DNA from: Flavobacteriales bacterium
GTDB lineage: Bacteria > Bacteroidota > Bacteroidia > Flavobacteriales_D > Parvicellaceae
Direction of reading: 5' to 3'
DNA length: 11,845 nucleotides
Assembly: GCA_026993705.1 (NCBI GenBank)
Contig: JALWSJ010000388.1
Coordinates: 1-11,845, forward strand
The notes under the pieces were generated by a model. That model was given only the letters and a program-made list of their open reading frames with translations. It ran no database searches and was not told the DNA's origin. The number at the start of each line of letters is the position of its first letter. The first letter of the stretch is position 1. Of this stretch, positions 6,551-11,845 are shown piece after piece. The translations under genes and the position numbers were made by a program.

Positions 6551-7792
6551 ATGAATACGACACAGCAAAGATTAAATTCACAGGAGATTATAGAATTAGA
6601 AAATAAATACGGTGCACATAACTATCATCCGTTGCCGGTAGTACTTTCAAAAGGAGAAGGAGTGCATGTTTGGGATGTGGAAGGAAAACATTATTATGAT
6701 TTTTTGTCAGCTTATTCGGCGGTAAATCAAGGACACTGTCATCCTAAGATTGTGAAGGCTTTGACAGAGCAGGCATCTATGTTGGGGTTGACTTCTCGTG
6801 CTTTTTATAATGATGTACTGGGTGTTTACGAAAAATTTGTAACCGATTATTTCGGTTTTGATAAAGTGTTACCGATGAATACGGGTGCAGAAGCGGTTGA
6901 AACAGCTCTTAAACTCTGTCGTAAATGGGCGTATGAAGTAAAGGGAATTGATGAGAATGAAGCGAAAATTATTGTGTGTGAAAATAATTTCCACGGAAGA
7001 ACAACTACGGTTATTTCTTTCAGTAATGACCCAGTAGCTCGTAAAAACTTTGGTCCTTATACCCCAGGGTTTATTAAGATACCTTATAATGATGCTTCGG
7101 CATTGAGAGAGATATTGGAAAACGAGGAAAATATTGCAGGATTTTTAGTTGAACCTATTCAAGGAGAAGCGGGTGTTTATGTTCCGGACGAAGGGTATTT
7201 AAAGAAGTGCTATGATTTGTGTAAAAGCAAAAATGTGCTATTTATAGCGGATGAAGTGCAGACGGGAATTGCTCGAACAGGAGAATTGTTGGCGGTTGAT
7301 TATGAAAACGTTACGCCGGATATTCTTATTTTAGGGAAAGCTATTTCCGGTGGTGTTTATCCGGTTTCGGCAGTATTGGCGAATGATGAAATAATGAATG
7401 TGATTCGTCCGGGTGAGCACGGTTCTACTTTTGGCGGAAACCCTACGGCAAGTAAAGTAGCGATTGCGGCGTTAGAGGTTATTCGCGATGAAAATTTAGC
7501 GAAAAACGCAAAGGAATTGGGGGGTTATTTTAGAGCGGAAATGAATCGGATTATTGGTACGTCTGACTTAGTAAAATCAGTAAGAGGTAAAGGGCTGTTG
7601 AATGCGATTTTGATAGACGACACCGAAGATAGTTCTACAGCTTGGGATATTTGTGTAGCCTTAAAAAATAACGGATTATTAGCAAAACCAACGCACGGAA
7701 ATATTATTCGTTTTGCTCCACCATTGGTGATGACGCGTGAACAAATGGATGAATGTATTGCGATAATCGAAAAAACGTTAAAAGAGTTCTAA
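6551..7792 (+). CDS. rocD: ornithine--oxo-acid transaminase (ornithine aminotransferase)
   Basis: This cytoplasmic PLP enzyme transfers the delta-amino group of ornithine to 2-oxoglutarate, giving glutamate semialdehyde on the route from arginine/ornithine to proline or glutamate. The length of 413 residues is normal for class III aminotransferases. Visible signatures are NTGAEAVETALKLCRKW (110-126), NNFHGRT (145-151), the PLP-binding ADEVQTG (233-239, Asp234) and the Schiff-base lysine Lys263 in LGKAISGG. HGSTFGGNP (290-298) gives the threonine that contacts PLP in the family. The N-terminal GAHNYHPLPV (21-30) is typical of ornithine aminotransferases rather than acetylornithine aminotransferases. 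The gene stands alone: a TAnnTTTG box is just upstream, a terminator just downstream, and inverted repeat copies lie on both sides. Nothing in the frame is broken. Confidence 0.96.
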   Translation: MNTTQQRLNSQEIIELENKYGAHNYHPLPVVLSKGEGVHVWDVEGKHYYDFLSAYSAVNQGHCHPKIVKALTEQASMLGLTSRAFYNDVLGVYEKFVTDYFGFDKVLPMNTGAEAVETALKLCRKWAYEVKGIDENEAKIIVCENNFHGRTTTVISFSNDPVARKNFGPYTPGFIKIPYNDASALREILENEENIAGFLVEPIQGEAGVYVPDEGYLKKCYDLCKSKNVLFIADEVQTGIARTGELLAVDYENVTPDILILGKAISGGVYPVSAVLANDEIMNVIRPGEHGSTFGGNPTASKVAIAALEVIRDENLAKNAKELGGYFRAEMNRIIGTSDLVKSVRGKGLLNAILIDDTEDSSTAWDICVALKNNGLLAKPTHGNIIRFAPPLVMTREQMDECIAIIEKTLKEF

Positions 7793-7820
7793 GGATAAAA
7801 ATTTGTTCTTAAAGAATACG

Positions 7821-7850
7821 AAGCTCGGCTATTTTTAGTCGGGCTTTTTT
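7821..7850 (+). terminator. intrinsic terminator of rocD
   Basis: A 10-bp stem AAGCTCGGCT / AGTCGGGCTT with two G-U pairs surrounds an ATTTTT loop and ends in six T residues (7845-7850), about 30 nt after the rocD stop. Confidence 0.85.
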
Positions 7851-7865
7851 ATGCCTTGATTTTTA

Positions 7866-8044
7866 GGACGTTCCCCCAATCAGGAAAACAAACATATCGC
7901 TATCGCTAAACGTTTGTTTTCCTGATTAGGGTCGGGCTATCACTACTCACTCTTTTGTGTTGCATAAGTGCAACAACACAAAAGGAGTTCAAACACGCCG
8001 TTCTATCCCTAACGCGATTAAAATTGGCGGACAGAAAATGAATT
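7866..8044 (+). repeat. dispersed structured repeat, copy B
   Basis: This copy has the same layout as copy A but on the plus strand; the best-defined core is 7866-8016. Hairpin 1 pairs 7878-7893 with 7912-7927 (16 bp, perfect), extended by CCC/GGG after one mismatch. Its loop at 7894-7911 is identical to that of copy A. The linker GTCGGGCTATCACTACTC follows. Hairpin 2 pairs CTCTTTTGTGTTG (7950-7962) with CAACACAAAAGGAG (7974-7987), with an inner TTGCA/TGCAA pairing. The tail (7984-8016) matches copy A almost base for base. The stems of A and B are unrelated in sequence yet both self-complementary. Confidence 0.87.
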
Positions 8045-8128
8045 TTTGATTTCTTAAACGATGAATAAAAATTTTACATAGCACCGGCTATGGAAATTTT
8101 TTATAAAGAAGTATAAGAAATCAAAAAA
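8043..8128. repeat. 86-nt imperfect hairpin
   Basis: The outer arms TTTTTGATTTCTTA (8043-8056) and TAAGAAATCAAAAA (8114-8127) are perfectly complementary. The inner arms pair CATAGC (8077-8082) with GCTATG (8087-8092) around ACCG, with ATAAAAATTT partly paired to AAATTTTTTAT. The hairpin abuts the tail of repeat copy B and may be part of the same insertion or a nested element. It has no coding potential. Confidence 0.7.
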
Positions 8129-8152
8129 CTCTTTATACCGTCTATTTTGTTC

Positions 8153-8178
8153 GTGTTAGGGATTCCAATCCCTAACGC
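8153..8178. repeat. short palindrome carrying the repeat's terminal motif
   Basis: GTTAGGGATT and AATCCCTAAC (8155-8176) are perfect inverted repeats separated by CC, with flanking GT/GC extending the pairing. The right half, ATCCCTAACGC, is identical to the end of repeat copies A and B. Confidence 0.7.
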
Positions 8179-8355
8179 AAGTGGAATGAATACATGGAAA
8201 ATATGCTTTAGTTTCTTTAGGTAATGAACAATTCCCTATATAATTAAATAGTCTTGATTTAACTTTACCCACTTTTTACCACTAGTTATTTAGTCTTGAA
8301 AAACAATTAATTAGAGATAGCTTTACTAGTTTATTTTTATTAAAATTTGTAAAAG
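8179..8355. other. AT-rich spacer upstream of mraZ with a short direct repeat
   Basis: TAGTCTTGA occurs at 8249-8257 and 8291-8299. Extended to 17 bp, the two copies differ at three positions. No gene or RNA was recognised. Confidence 0.45.
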
Positions 8356-8364
8356 TTATTCACA
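8356..8364 (+). promoter_or_regulatory. DnaA-box-like site upstream of mraZ
   Basis: TTATTCACA fits the DnaA box form TTATNCACA. Its CACAAT end also forms an inverted repeat with ATTGTG at 8374-8379, which runs into the MraZ box. A single 9-mer can occur by chance. Confidence 0.35.
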
Positions 8365-8376
8365 ATTTGTAATATT

Positions 8377-8391
8377 GTGGGGAAATGTGGG
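8377..8391 (+). promoter_or_regulatory. MraZ autoregulatory operator (two GTGGG repeats)
   Basis: GTGGG at 8377-8381 and 8387-8391 are separated by 5 nt, a 10-bp period. This is the pattern described for E. coli MraZ, which binds TGGG direct repeats upstream of its own gene. The repeats lie just upstream of the TAnnTTTG box at 8402, so bound MraZ would block the promoter. Confidence 0.75.
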
Positions 8392-8401
8392 AATAAAAAT
8401 A

Positions 8402-8409
8402 TATTTTTG
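8402..8409 (+). promoter_or_regulatory. -7 box of the putative dcw cluster promoter
   Basis: TATTTTTG fits TAnnTTTG. The nearest upstream TTG (8375-8377) is 24 bp away, longer than usual, and overlaps the first MraZ repeat. Confidence 0.45.
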
Positions 8410-8421
8410 TCCTTAAGTAAA

Positions 8422-8443
8422 GCTGTTTGAGTTTTTGAACAGC
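8422..8443 (+). promoter_or_regulatory. hairpin in the mraZ leader
   Basis: GCTGTT (8422-8427) pairs with AACAGC (8438-8443) across a 10-nt loop, ending 19 nt before the mraZ ATG. No T-tract follows, so it is not a terminator; it may influence translation of mraZ. Confidence 0.4.
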
Positions 8444-8462
8444 AAAATGAACTAAGAAATAA

Positions 8463-8921
8463 ATGACCGGATTCATAGGAGAATATCATTGCAAAATAGA
8501 CGCTAAAGGCAGATTGCTTTTGCCTGCGGATATGCGTAAGCAATTATCTTCGGAGGATCAGGGAACTTTCGTTATTTCAAGGGGAGTTGATGATTGTTTG
8601 TCGCTTTATACGATGTCCGAATGGAATGTTGTAATGGAAAAGCTTCGTAAACTCAATCGATTTAAGGCAAAAGACAGAAAGTTTGCCCGCATGTTCCAAA
8701 AAGGAGCTACCAAAGTAGTTGCCGACTCGCATGATCGTATTCTTTTACCAAAAGAATTAGTCGGATGGGCAGGTGTTCAAAAAGAAATAGTAATGGTAGC
8801 GAATGTCGATCTTTGGGAAATATGGGATAAAGAAAAGTATGAATCCTTAATGAATGAAGATTGGGAAGACTTTGATCAACTTGCTGCGGAAGTAATGGGC
8901 AAAGTTGAAGAAAATGAATAA
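8463..8921 (+). CDS. mraZ: transcriptional regulator MraZ
   Basis: MraZ is the conserved first gene of the division and cell wall cluster and a DNA-binding repressor of that cluster's promoter. At 152 residues it is of normal size. It has two AbrB/SpoVT-like halves: the first with DAKGRLLLP at 13-21, the second with DSHDRILLP at 88-96. The Gly of the usual DxxGR signature is replaced by Asp91 in the second half, while the Arg that contacts DNA is kept. MraZ forms ring-shaped oligomers that read tandem TGGG boxes, and two such boxes lie 72-86 bp upstream, so autoregulation is well supported. The tail is acidic (MNEDWEDFDQ and the final EENE). The stop overlaps the rsmH ATG by 8 nt, so the two are translationally coupled. 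Confidence 0.97.
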   Translation: MTGFIGEYHCKIDAKGRLLLPADMRKQLSSEDQGTFVISRGVDDCLSLYTMSEWNVVMEKLRKLNRFKAKDRKFARMFQKGATKVVADSHDRILLPKELVGWAGVQKEIVMVANVDLWEIWDKEKYESLMNEDWEDFDQLAAEVMGKVEENE

Positions 8922-9825
8922 TCAAGCGTATCATGTTCCGGTATTATTGCATCAGTCGGTGGATGGTTTAGTAACCAATCCCAATGGGGTGTATGTGGAT
9001 GTAACTTTTGGAGGAGGGGGGCATTCCCGTTACTTGCTTTCCCTTTTGAGTGAAAAAGGTAGGTTGGTGGCTTTTGATCAAGATACTGATACAGAGACTA
9101 ATTTGATTCAAGATACTCGGTTTATTTTCATAAGGCAGAATTTTGCTTTCATGAAAAATTACCTAAGGATTACACCCGAGGCTTTTCCTGTCGATGGAAT
9201 TTTGGCTGATTTGGGAGTTTCATCACATCAGTTTAATACGGCGGAACGTGGTTTTTCATTTCGTTTTGATGCAGAGCTGGATATGCGAATGAATAAGGAT
9301 GTTGAAAAAACAGCTAAAGATGTGTTGATGACTTATGAGGAAAAGGATTTGAGGGATGTTTTTAAAATGTATGGTGAATTGTCTAATGCTTATAAGGTAG
9401 CGTACAAGATAATAAAGTATCGAGCGGATAAGGATATAAAAACGATTTCAGATTTAAAAGATACGGTTCAAGGGTTGTATCTACCACACAAGGCGAATAC
9501 GTTTTTTGCAAAATTGTTTCAAGCATTAAGGATAGAAGTGAACGATGAAATGAAAGTGTTGGAAAATTTTCTATTGCAAAGTTCAGAAACCATAAAAAAA
9601 GGAGGTCGATTATCTGTAATAACTTATCACTCTTTAGAGGATAGAATGGTGAAGCGTTTTATAAAGTCGGGGAATATAAAAGGAGAATTAGAAAAAGATT
9701 TTTACGGCAATTTGATACGACCTTTTAAAGAAGTGAATAGAAAACCGATAATTCCTTCGGAAGAAGAAATAAAAGAAAACAATAGGGCTCGTAGTGCTAA
9801 ACTAAGAATCGCAGAAAGAATATGA
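8914..9825 (+). CDS. rsmH: 16S rRNA (cytosine(1402)-N(4))-methyltransferase
   Basis: RsmH (MraW) methylates N4 of C1402 in the ribosomal P site using S-adenosylmethionine. The 303 residues counted from the ATG at 8914 are the normal length. Motifs are HVPVLLHQSVDGL (7-19), the SAM-binding FGGGGHS (32-38), AFDQD (53-57), DGILADLGVSSHQF (94-107), FSFRFDAELDMRMN (114-127), FQALRIEVN (202-210) and YHSLEDR (238-244), with the C-terminal RARSAKLRIAERI. A TTG nine bases earlier (8905) would add MKK, but the ATG gives the typical start and an 8-nt overlap with mraZ (ATGAATAA). The gene ends in an ATGA overlap with ftsL. It is the second gene of the standard dcw order. Confidence 0.97.
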   Translation: MNNQAYHVPVLLHQSVDGLVTNPNGVYVDVTFGGGGHSRYLLSLLSEKGRLVAFDQDTDTETNLIQDTRFIFIRQNFAFMKNYLRITPEAFPVDGILADLGVSSHQFNTAERGFSFRFDAELDMRMNKDVEKTAKDVLMTYEEKDLRDVFKMYGELSNAYKVAYKIIKYRADKDIKTISDLKDTVQGLYLPHKANTFFAKLFQALRIEVNDEMKVLENFLLQSSETIKKGGRLSVITYHSLEDRMVKRFIKSGNIKGELEKDFYGNLIRPFKEVNRKPIIPSEEEIKENNRARSAKLRIAERI

Positions 9826-10169
9826 GTAAGGAAAAGAAAATATCAAACCCTTTCAAAGGAGTGGTATCCGGCGATTTTTTGCATCATACTAAAGTGGTAG
9901 AAAACCTACCTTTTTTGCTATACATTACTTTATTGATGATACTGTATATTGCTTATGGGTATTATGTAGATGGAACGGTACACGAGTATAGTAAAGAAGA
10001 AAAAAGGTCAGAAGAGTTGTATTCTGAATTACAGTCCTTAATGGAAATCTATGACCAAGAAAGTTTGCAGAGTAAAATCGCTGATGATGTAAAAAAAGTC
10101 GGCTTGTATGAGTCTAAATATCCACCGAAAGTAATTCTTGAAAAAGAAGCTACGGACAAAAATGATTGA
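9822..10169 (+). CDS. ftsL: cell division protein FtsL (Bacteroidota type)
   Basis: This 115-residue bitopic membrane protein is assigned as FtsL mainly from its position between rsmH and ftsI and its architecture. It has a cytoplasmic N-terminus (1-28), one transmembrane helix (about 29-49, LPFLLYITLLMILYIAYGYY), then a periplasmic coiled coil rich in Glu, Lys and Leu (about 54-95). FtsL works with FtsQ/DivIC to activate the septal synthase FtsWI. Sequence identity between FtsL families is very low, so the length and layout matter more than motifs. The ATG overlaps the rsmH stop (ATGA), and the end overlaps the ftsI start by 8 nt, indicating co-translation of the trio. Confidence 0.88.
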   Translation: MSKEKKISNPFKGVVSGDFLHHTKVVENLPFLLYITLLMILYIAYGYYVDGTVHEYSKEEKRSEELYSELQSLMEIYDQESLQSKIADDVKKVGLYESKYPPKVILEKEATDKND

Positions 10170-11845
10170 TAAAAAGGAAAATATCGTTCGTGTTTACCTT
10201 ATTTATATAGGTATGGTACTTTTTGCTTTGATGATTTTGTTTCAAATCATTAAGGTGCAGTTTGTTTATGGGGGAACCTTAAAACAAGAAGCGAAAGAAC
10301 GAACACTTACCTTGAAGAAAATAAAAGCTCCGCGAGGAAATATTTTCGCGGACAATGAACCGAAAACAACATTAGCTCTTTCTGTTCCTCGTTATAATGT
10401 GTATATGGATTTGATGACGGTGAAAGAGGATTTGTTTTATGAACAAGTCGGAGCTTTGTCAGATAGTTTATCGAGTATATTTCCGTACAAAACATCCAAA
10501 GAATGGGAGGCGACATTGCGACATGAACGAGAGGTAGATTCCAATCAGTATTTTAGAATAAAGTCAAGATTGCGTAATGCTGACTTGAGAAGAATAAAAA
10601 CGTTTCCGATTTTTAATAAAGGAAAAAACAGAGGAGGCTTAATTGTGCTGCGAGAAATGAAGCGTGTAAAACCTTATGGCTTGTTAGCATTTAGGACGAT
10701 AGGTTATTATCGCGAATTGGAAGGAGATTCGAGTAAAGGGATTAAGCCTGTTACTTTGAAAGTAGGGTTAGAAGGTGCGTATAATGATTACCTGAAAGGG
10801 CAAGACGGAGAAATGTTGATGAAGAAAATAAGAGGAAACGAATGGAAACCGATTAAGAGTGATTTGTCTAAAGAACCAATAAAAGGAGCTGATTTATATA
10901 CAACTATTGATATTAATATCCAAGACGTAGCGGAAACGGCTTTGATGCGTCAATTGATAGAGCAAGATGCGGAAAAGGGATGCGTGGTATTGATGGAGGT
11001 GGAAACGGGTTATGTAAAAGCAATAGCTAATCTAATAAAGAATAAAAAAACAGGAGAGTTTTTTGAATCACAAAATATAGCGGTTGGTACGGTTACCGAA
11101 CCGGGGTCAACATTTAAGTTGGCTTCTATGTTGGTGGCTTTGGAGGATGGAAAAATCAGGTTGACAGATACAGTGAATATGACGGGTACATATCGTTTCT
11201 ACGATAGAGTCTTACACGATAGTCATCTAGGAGGGTATGGGCGAAATACAATACAAGTCGCGTTTGAAAAATCATCTAATGTTTTCGCTAAGATAATTGA
11301 TGATAACTACCGAAGTAACCCCCAGCAATATATAGATGGTCTGAAGAGGCTAGGTCTTAAACAGCCTTTGGGGGTTGACATTAAGGGAGAAGGAAAACCA
11401 AAGATTAAGAATGCTACGCTTAAAGAAGGTTTTTCCGGTGTAACCTTGTCTTCTATGGCTATTGGCTATGAGGTTGAAATTACACCTTTGCAGACACTTG
11501 CTTTGTATAACGCTGTAGCGAATGACGGAAAAAAGATGAAGCCTCAGTTTGTAAAGCAAATAAAAAGAAATGGAGAGGTATTGAAAGATTTTCCGCCGAT
11601 TGTGTTGAATAAGCAAATAGCTTTACTAGAAAACATCAAGTTGGCTCAAGGGGCTTTAGAAGGAGTTGTAGAAAGAGGTACGGCACGAAATATAAGAGCA
11701 AGAGGTTTTAAAATAGCAGGAAAAACAGGTACGGCAAAAATTGCTAAAAACGGAAAATATACAGGCAATAATTATCAAGCATCTTTTTGTGGTTATTTTC
11801 CTGCAGATAATCCAAAGTATTCATGTATTGTGATTATACAAGGAC
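10162..11845 (+). CDS. ftsI: peptidoglycan transpeptidase FtsI (PBP3), 3' end beyond the window
   Basis: This is the septal class B penicillin-binding protein; 561 codons are visible and the frame is open to the last base, so the C-terminus is cut off by the window. The start ATG at 10162 overlaps the ftsL stop by 8 nt. A single TM helix (about 9-30) anchors it, and the periplasmic dimerisation domain begins with the family motif PRGNIF (57-62). The transpeptidase domain shows all three active-site boxes: S316-T-F-K319 (nucleophile Ser316, in EPGSTFK), S371-S-N373, and K521-T-G523 in AGKTGTA. It cross-links peptidoglycan at the division site together with FtsW and FtsL. The order mraZ-rsmH-ftsL-ftsI predicts murE next. 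No frameshift or missing residue is seen in the part present. Confidence 0.96.
   Translation, partial: MIDKKENIVRVYLIYIGMVLFALMILFQIIKVQFVYGGTLKQEAKERTLTLKKIKAPRGNIFADNEPKTTLALSVPRYNVYMDLMTVKEDLFYEQVGALSDSLSSIFPYKTSKEWEATLRHEREVDSNQYFRIKSRLRNADLRRIKTFPIFNKGKNRGGLIVLREMKRVKPYGLLAFRTIGYYRELEGDSSKGIKPVTLKVGLEGAYNDYLKGQDGEMLMKKIRGNEWKPIKSDLSKEPIKGADLYTTIDINIQDVAETALMRQLIEQDAEKGCVVLMEVETGYVKAIANLIKNKKTGEFFESQNIAVGTVTEPGSTFKLASMLVALEDGKIRLTDTVNMTGTYRFYDRVLHDSHLGGYGRNTIQVAFEKSSNVFAKIIDDNYRSNPQQYIDGLKRLGLKQPLGVDIKGEGKPKIKNATLKEGFSGVTLSSMAIGYEVEITPLQTLALYNAVANDGKKMKPQFVKQIKRNGEVLKDFPPIVLNKQIALLENIKLAQGALEGVVERGTARNIRARGFKIAGKTGTAKIAKNGKYTGNNYQASFCGYFPADNPKYSCIVIIQG

Noticed and set aside
7950..7987. 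Hairpin 2 of repeat copy B as a terminator
   Set aside because: The stem is followed by GGAGTTCAAAC rather than a T-tract, and rocD already has a clear terminator upstream.
6300..8044. Composite transposon carrying rocD between inverted repeats
   Set aside because: The copies are diverged and no transposase is present. rocD looks like a normal housekeeping gene with its own terminator. Two independent insertions are simpler, and no target duplication was recognised.
8447..8455. Micro-ORF ATG AAC TAA just before mraZ
   Set aside because: Two sense codons in AT-rich DNA are expected by chance; there is no supporting signal.
8340..8543. 67-codon minus-strand ORF over the mraZ control region
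   Set aside because: It overlaps the MraZ operator and the start of mraZ and has a random-looking composition.
8905..8913. TTG start extending RsmH by three residues
   Set aside because: The ATG at 8914 gives the family's usual start and an 8-nt overlap with mraZ; the extension adds nothing conserved.

Overview
The window is AT-rich bacterial DNA, most likely from a Flavobacteriia-type member of the Bacteroidota. The reasons are a single-chain SecD-SecF fusion, promoter-like TAnnTTTG boxes with no Shine-Dalgarno sequences, the mraZ-rsmH-ftsL-ftsI order with a Bacteroidota-type FtsL, and an RHS core of the flavobacterial kind (motifs YYPFG, YRYGFQGQEKDDE, TAEFWQYD). The genus cannot be read from the sequence.

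Left part (1-5971), all genes on the minus strand. In transcription order: secDF; a terminator hairpin; a TatA/B-type twin-arginine translocase subunit; a calcium/sodium-type CaCA antiporter; an orphan C-terminal piece of an RHS protein carrying an HExxH metallopeptidase-like tip; and a small secreted protein that is probably its immunity partner. From tatA onward the genes are packed with gaps of 0-1 nt or a 4-nt overlap, so the RHS tip and its partner appear to be hitch-hiking on a housekeeping operon. The start of tatA is corrected here from a TTG inside the terminator hairpin to an ATG at 2753.

Middle (5972-8462). A single gene, rocD (ornithine aminotransferase, plus strand), with its own terminator, lies between two copies of one dispersed structured repeat in inverted orientation (about 6300-6484 and 7866-8044). 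The copies share their loops, linkers and ends, but the two hairpin stems differ in sequence while remaining self-complementary. The second copy is followed by an 86-nt imperfect hairpin and a short palindrome that repeats the element's terminal motif.

Right part (8463-11845), plus strand: the start of the division and cell wall (dcw) cluster, mraZ-rsmH-ftsL-ftsI, each gene overlapping the next by 4-8 nt; ftsI runs off the window. Upstream of mraZ are two GTGGG repeats at 10-bp spacing (a textbook MraZ autoregulatory box), a DnaA-box-like sequence and a TAnnTTTG box. The rsmH start is corrected to an ATG at 8914.

Functionally the window joins protein export (SecDF, Tat), ion exchange, ornithine/arginine catabolism and septal wall synthesis. 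The accessory parts are the RHS toxin/immunity cassette and the repeat family. No tRNA, rRNA, CRISPR array, insertion sequence or phage gene was seen.
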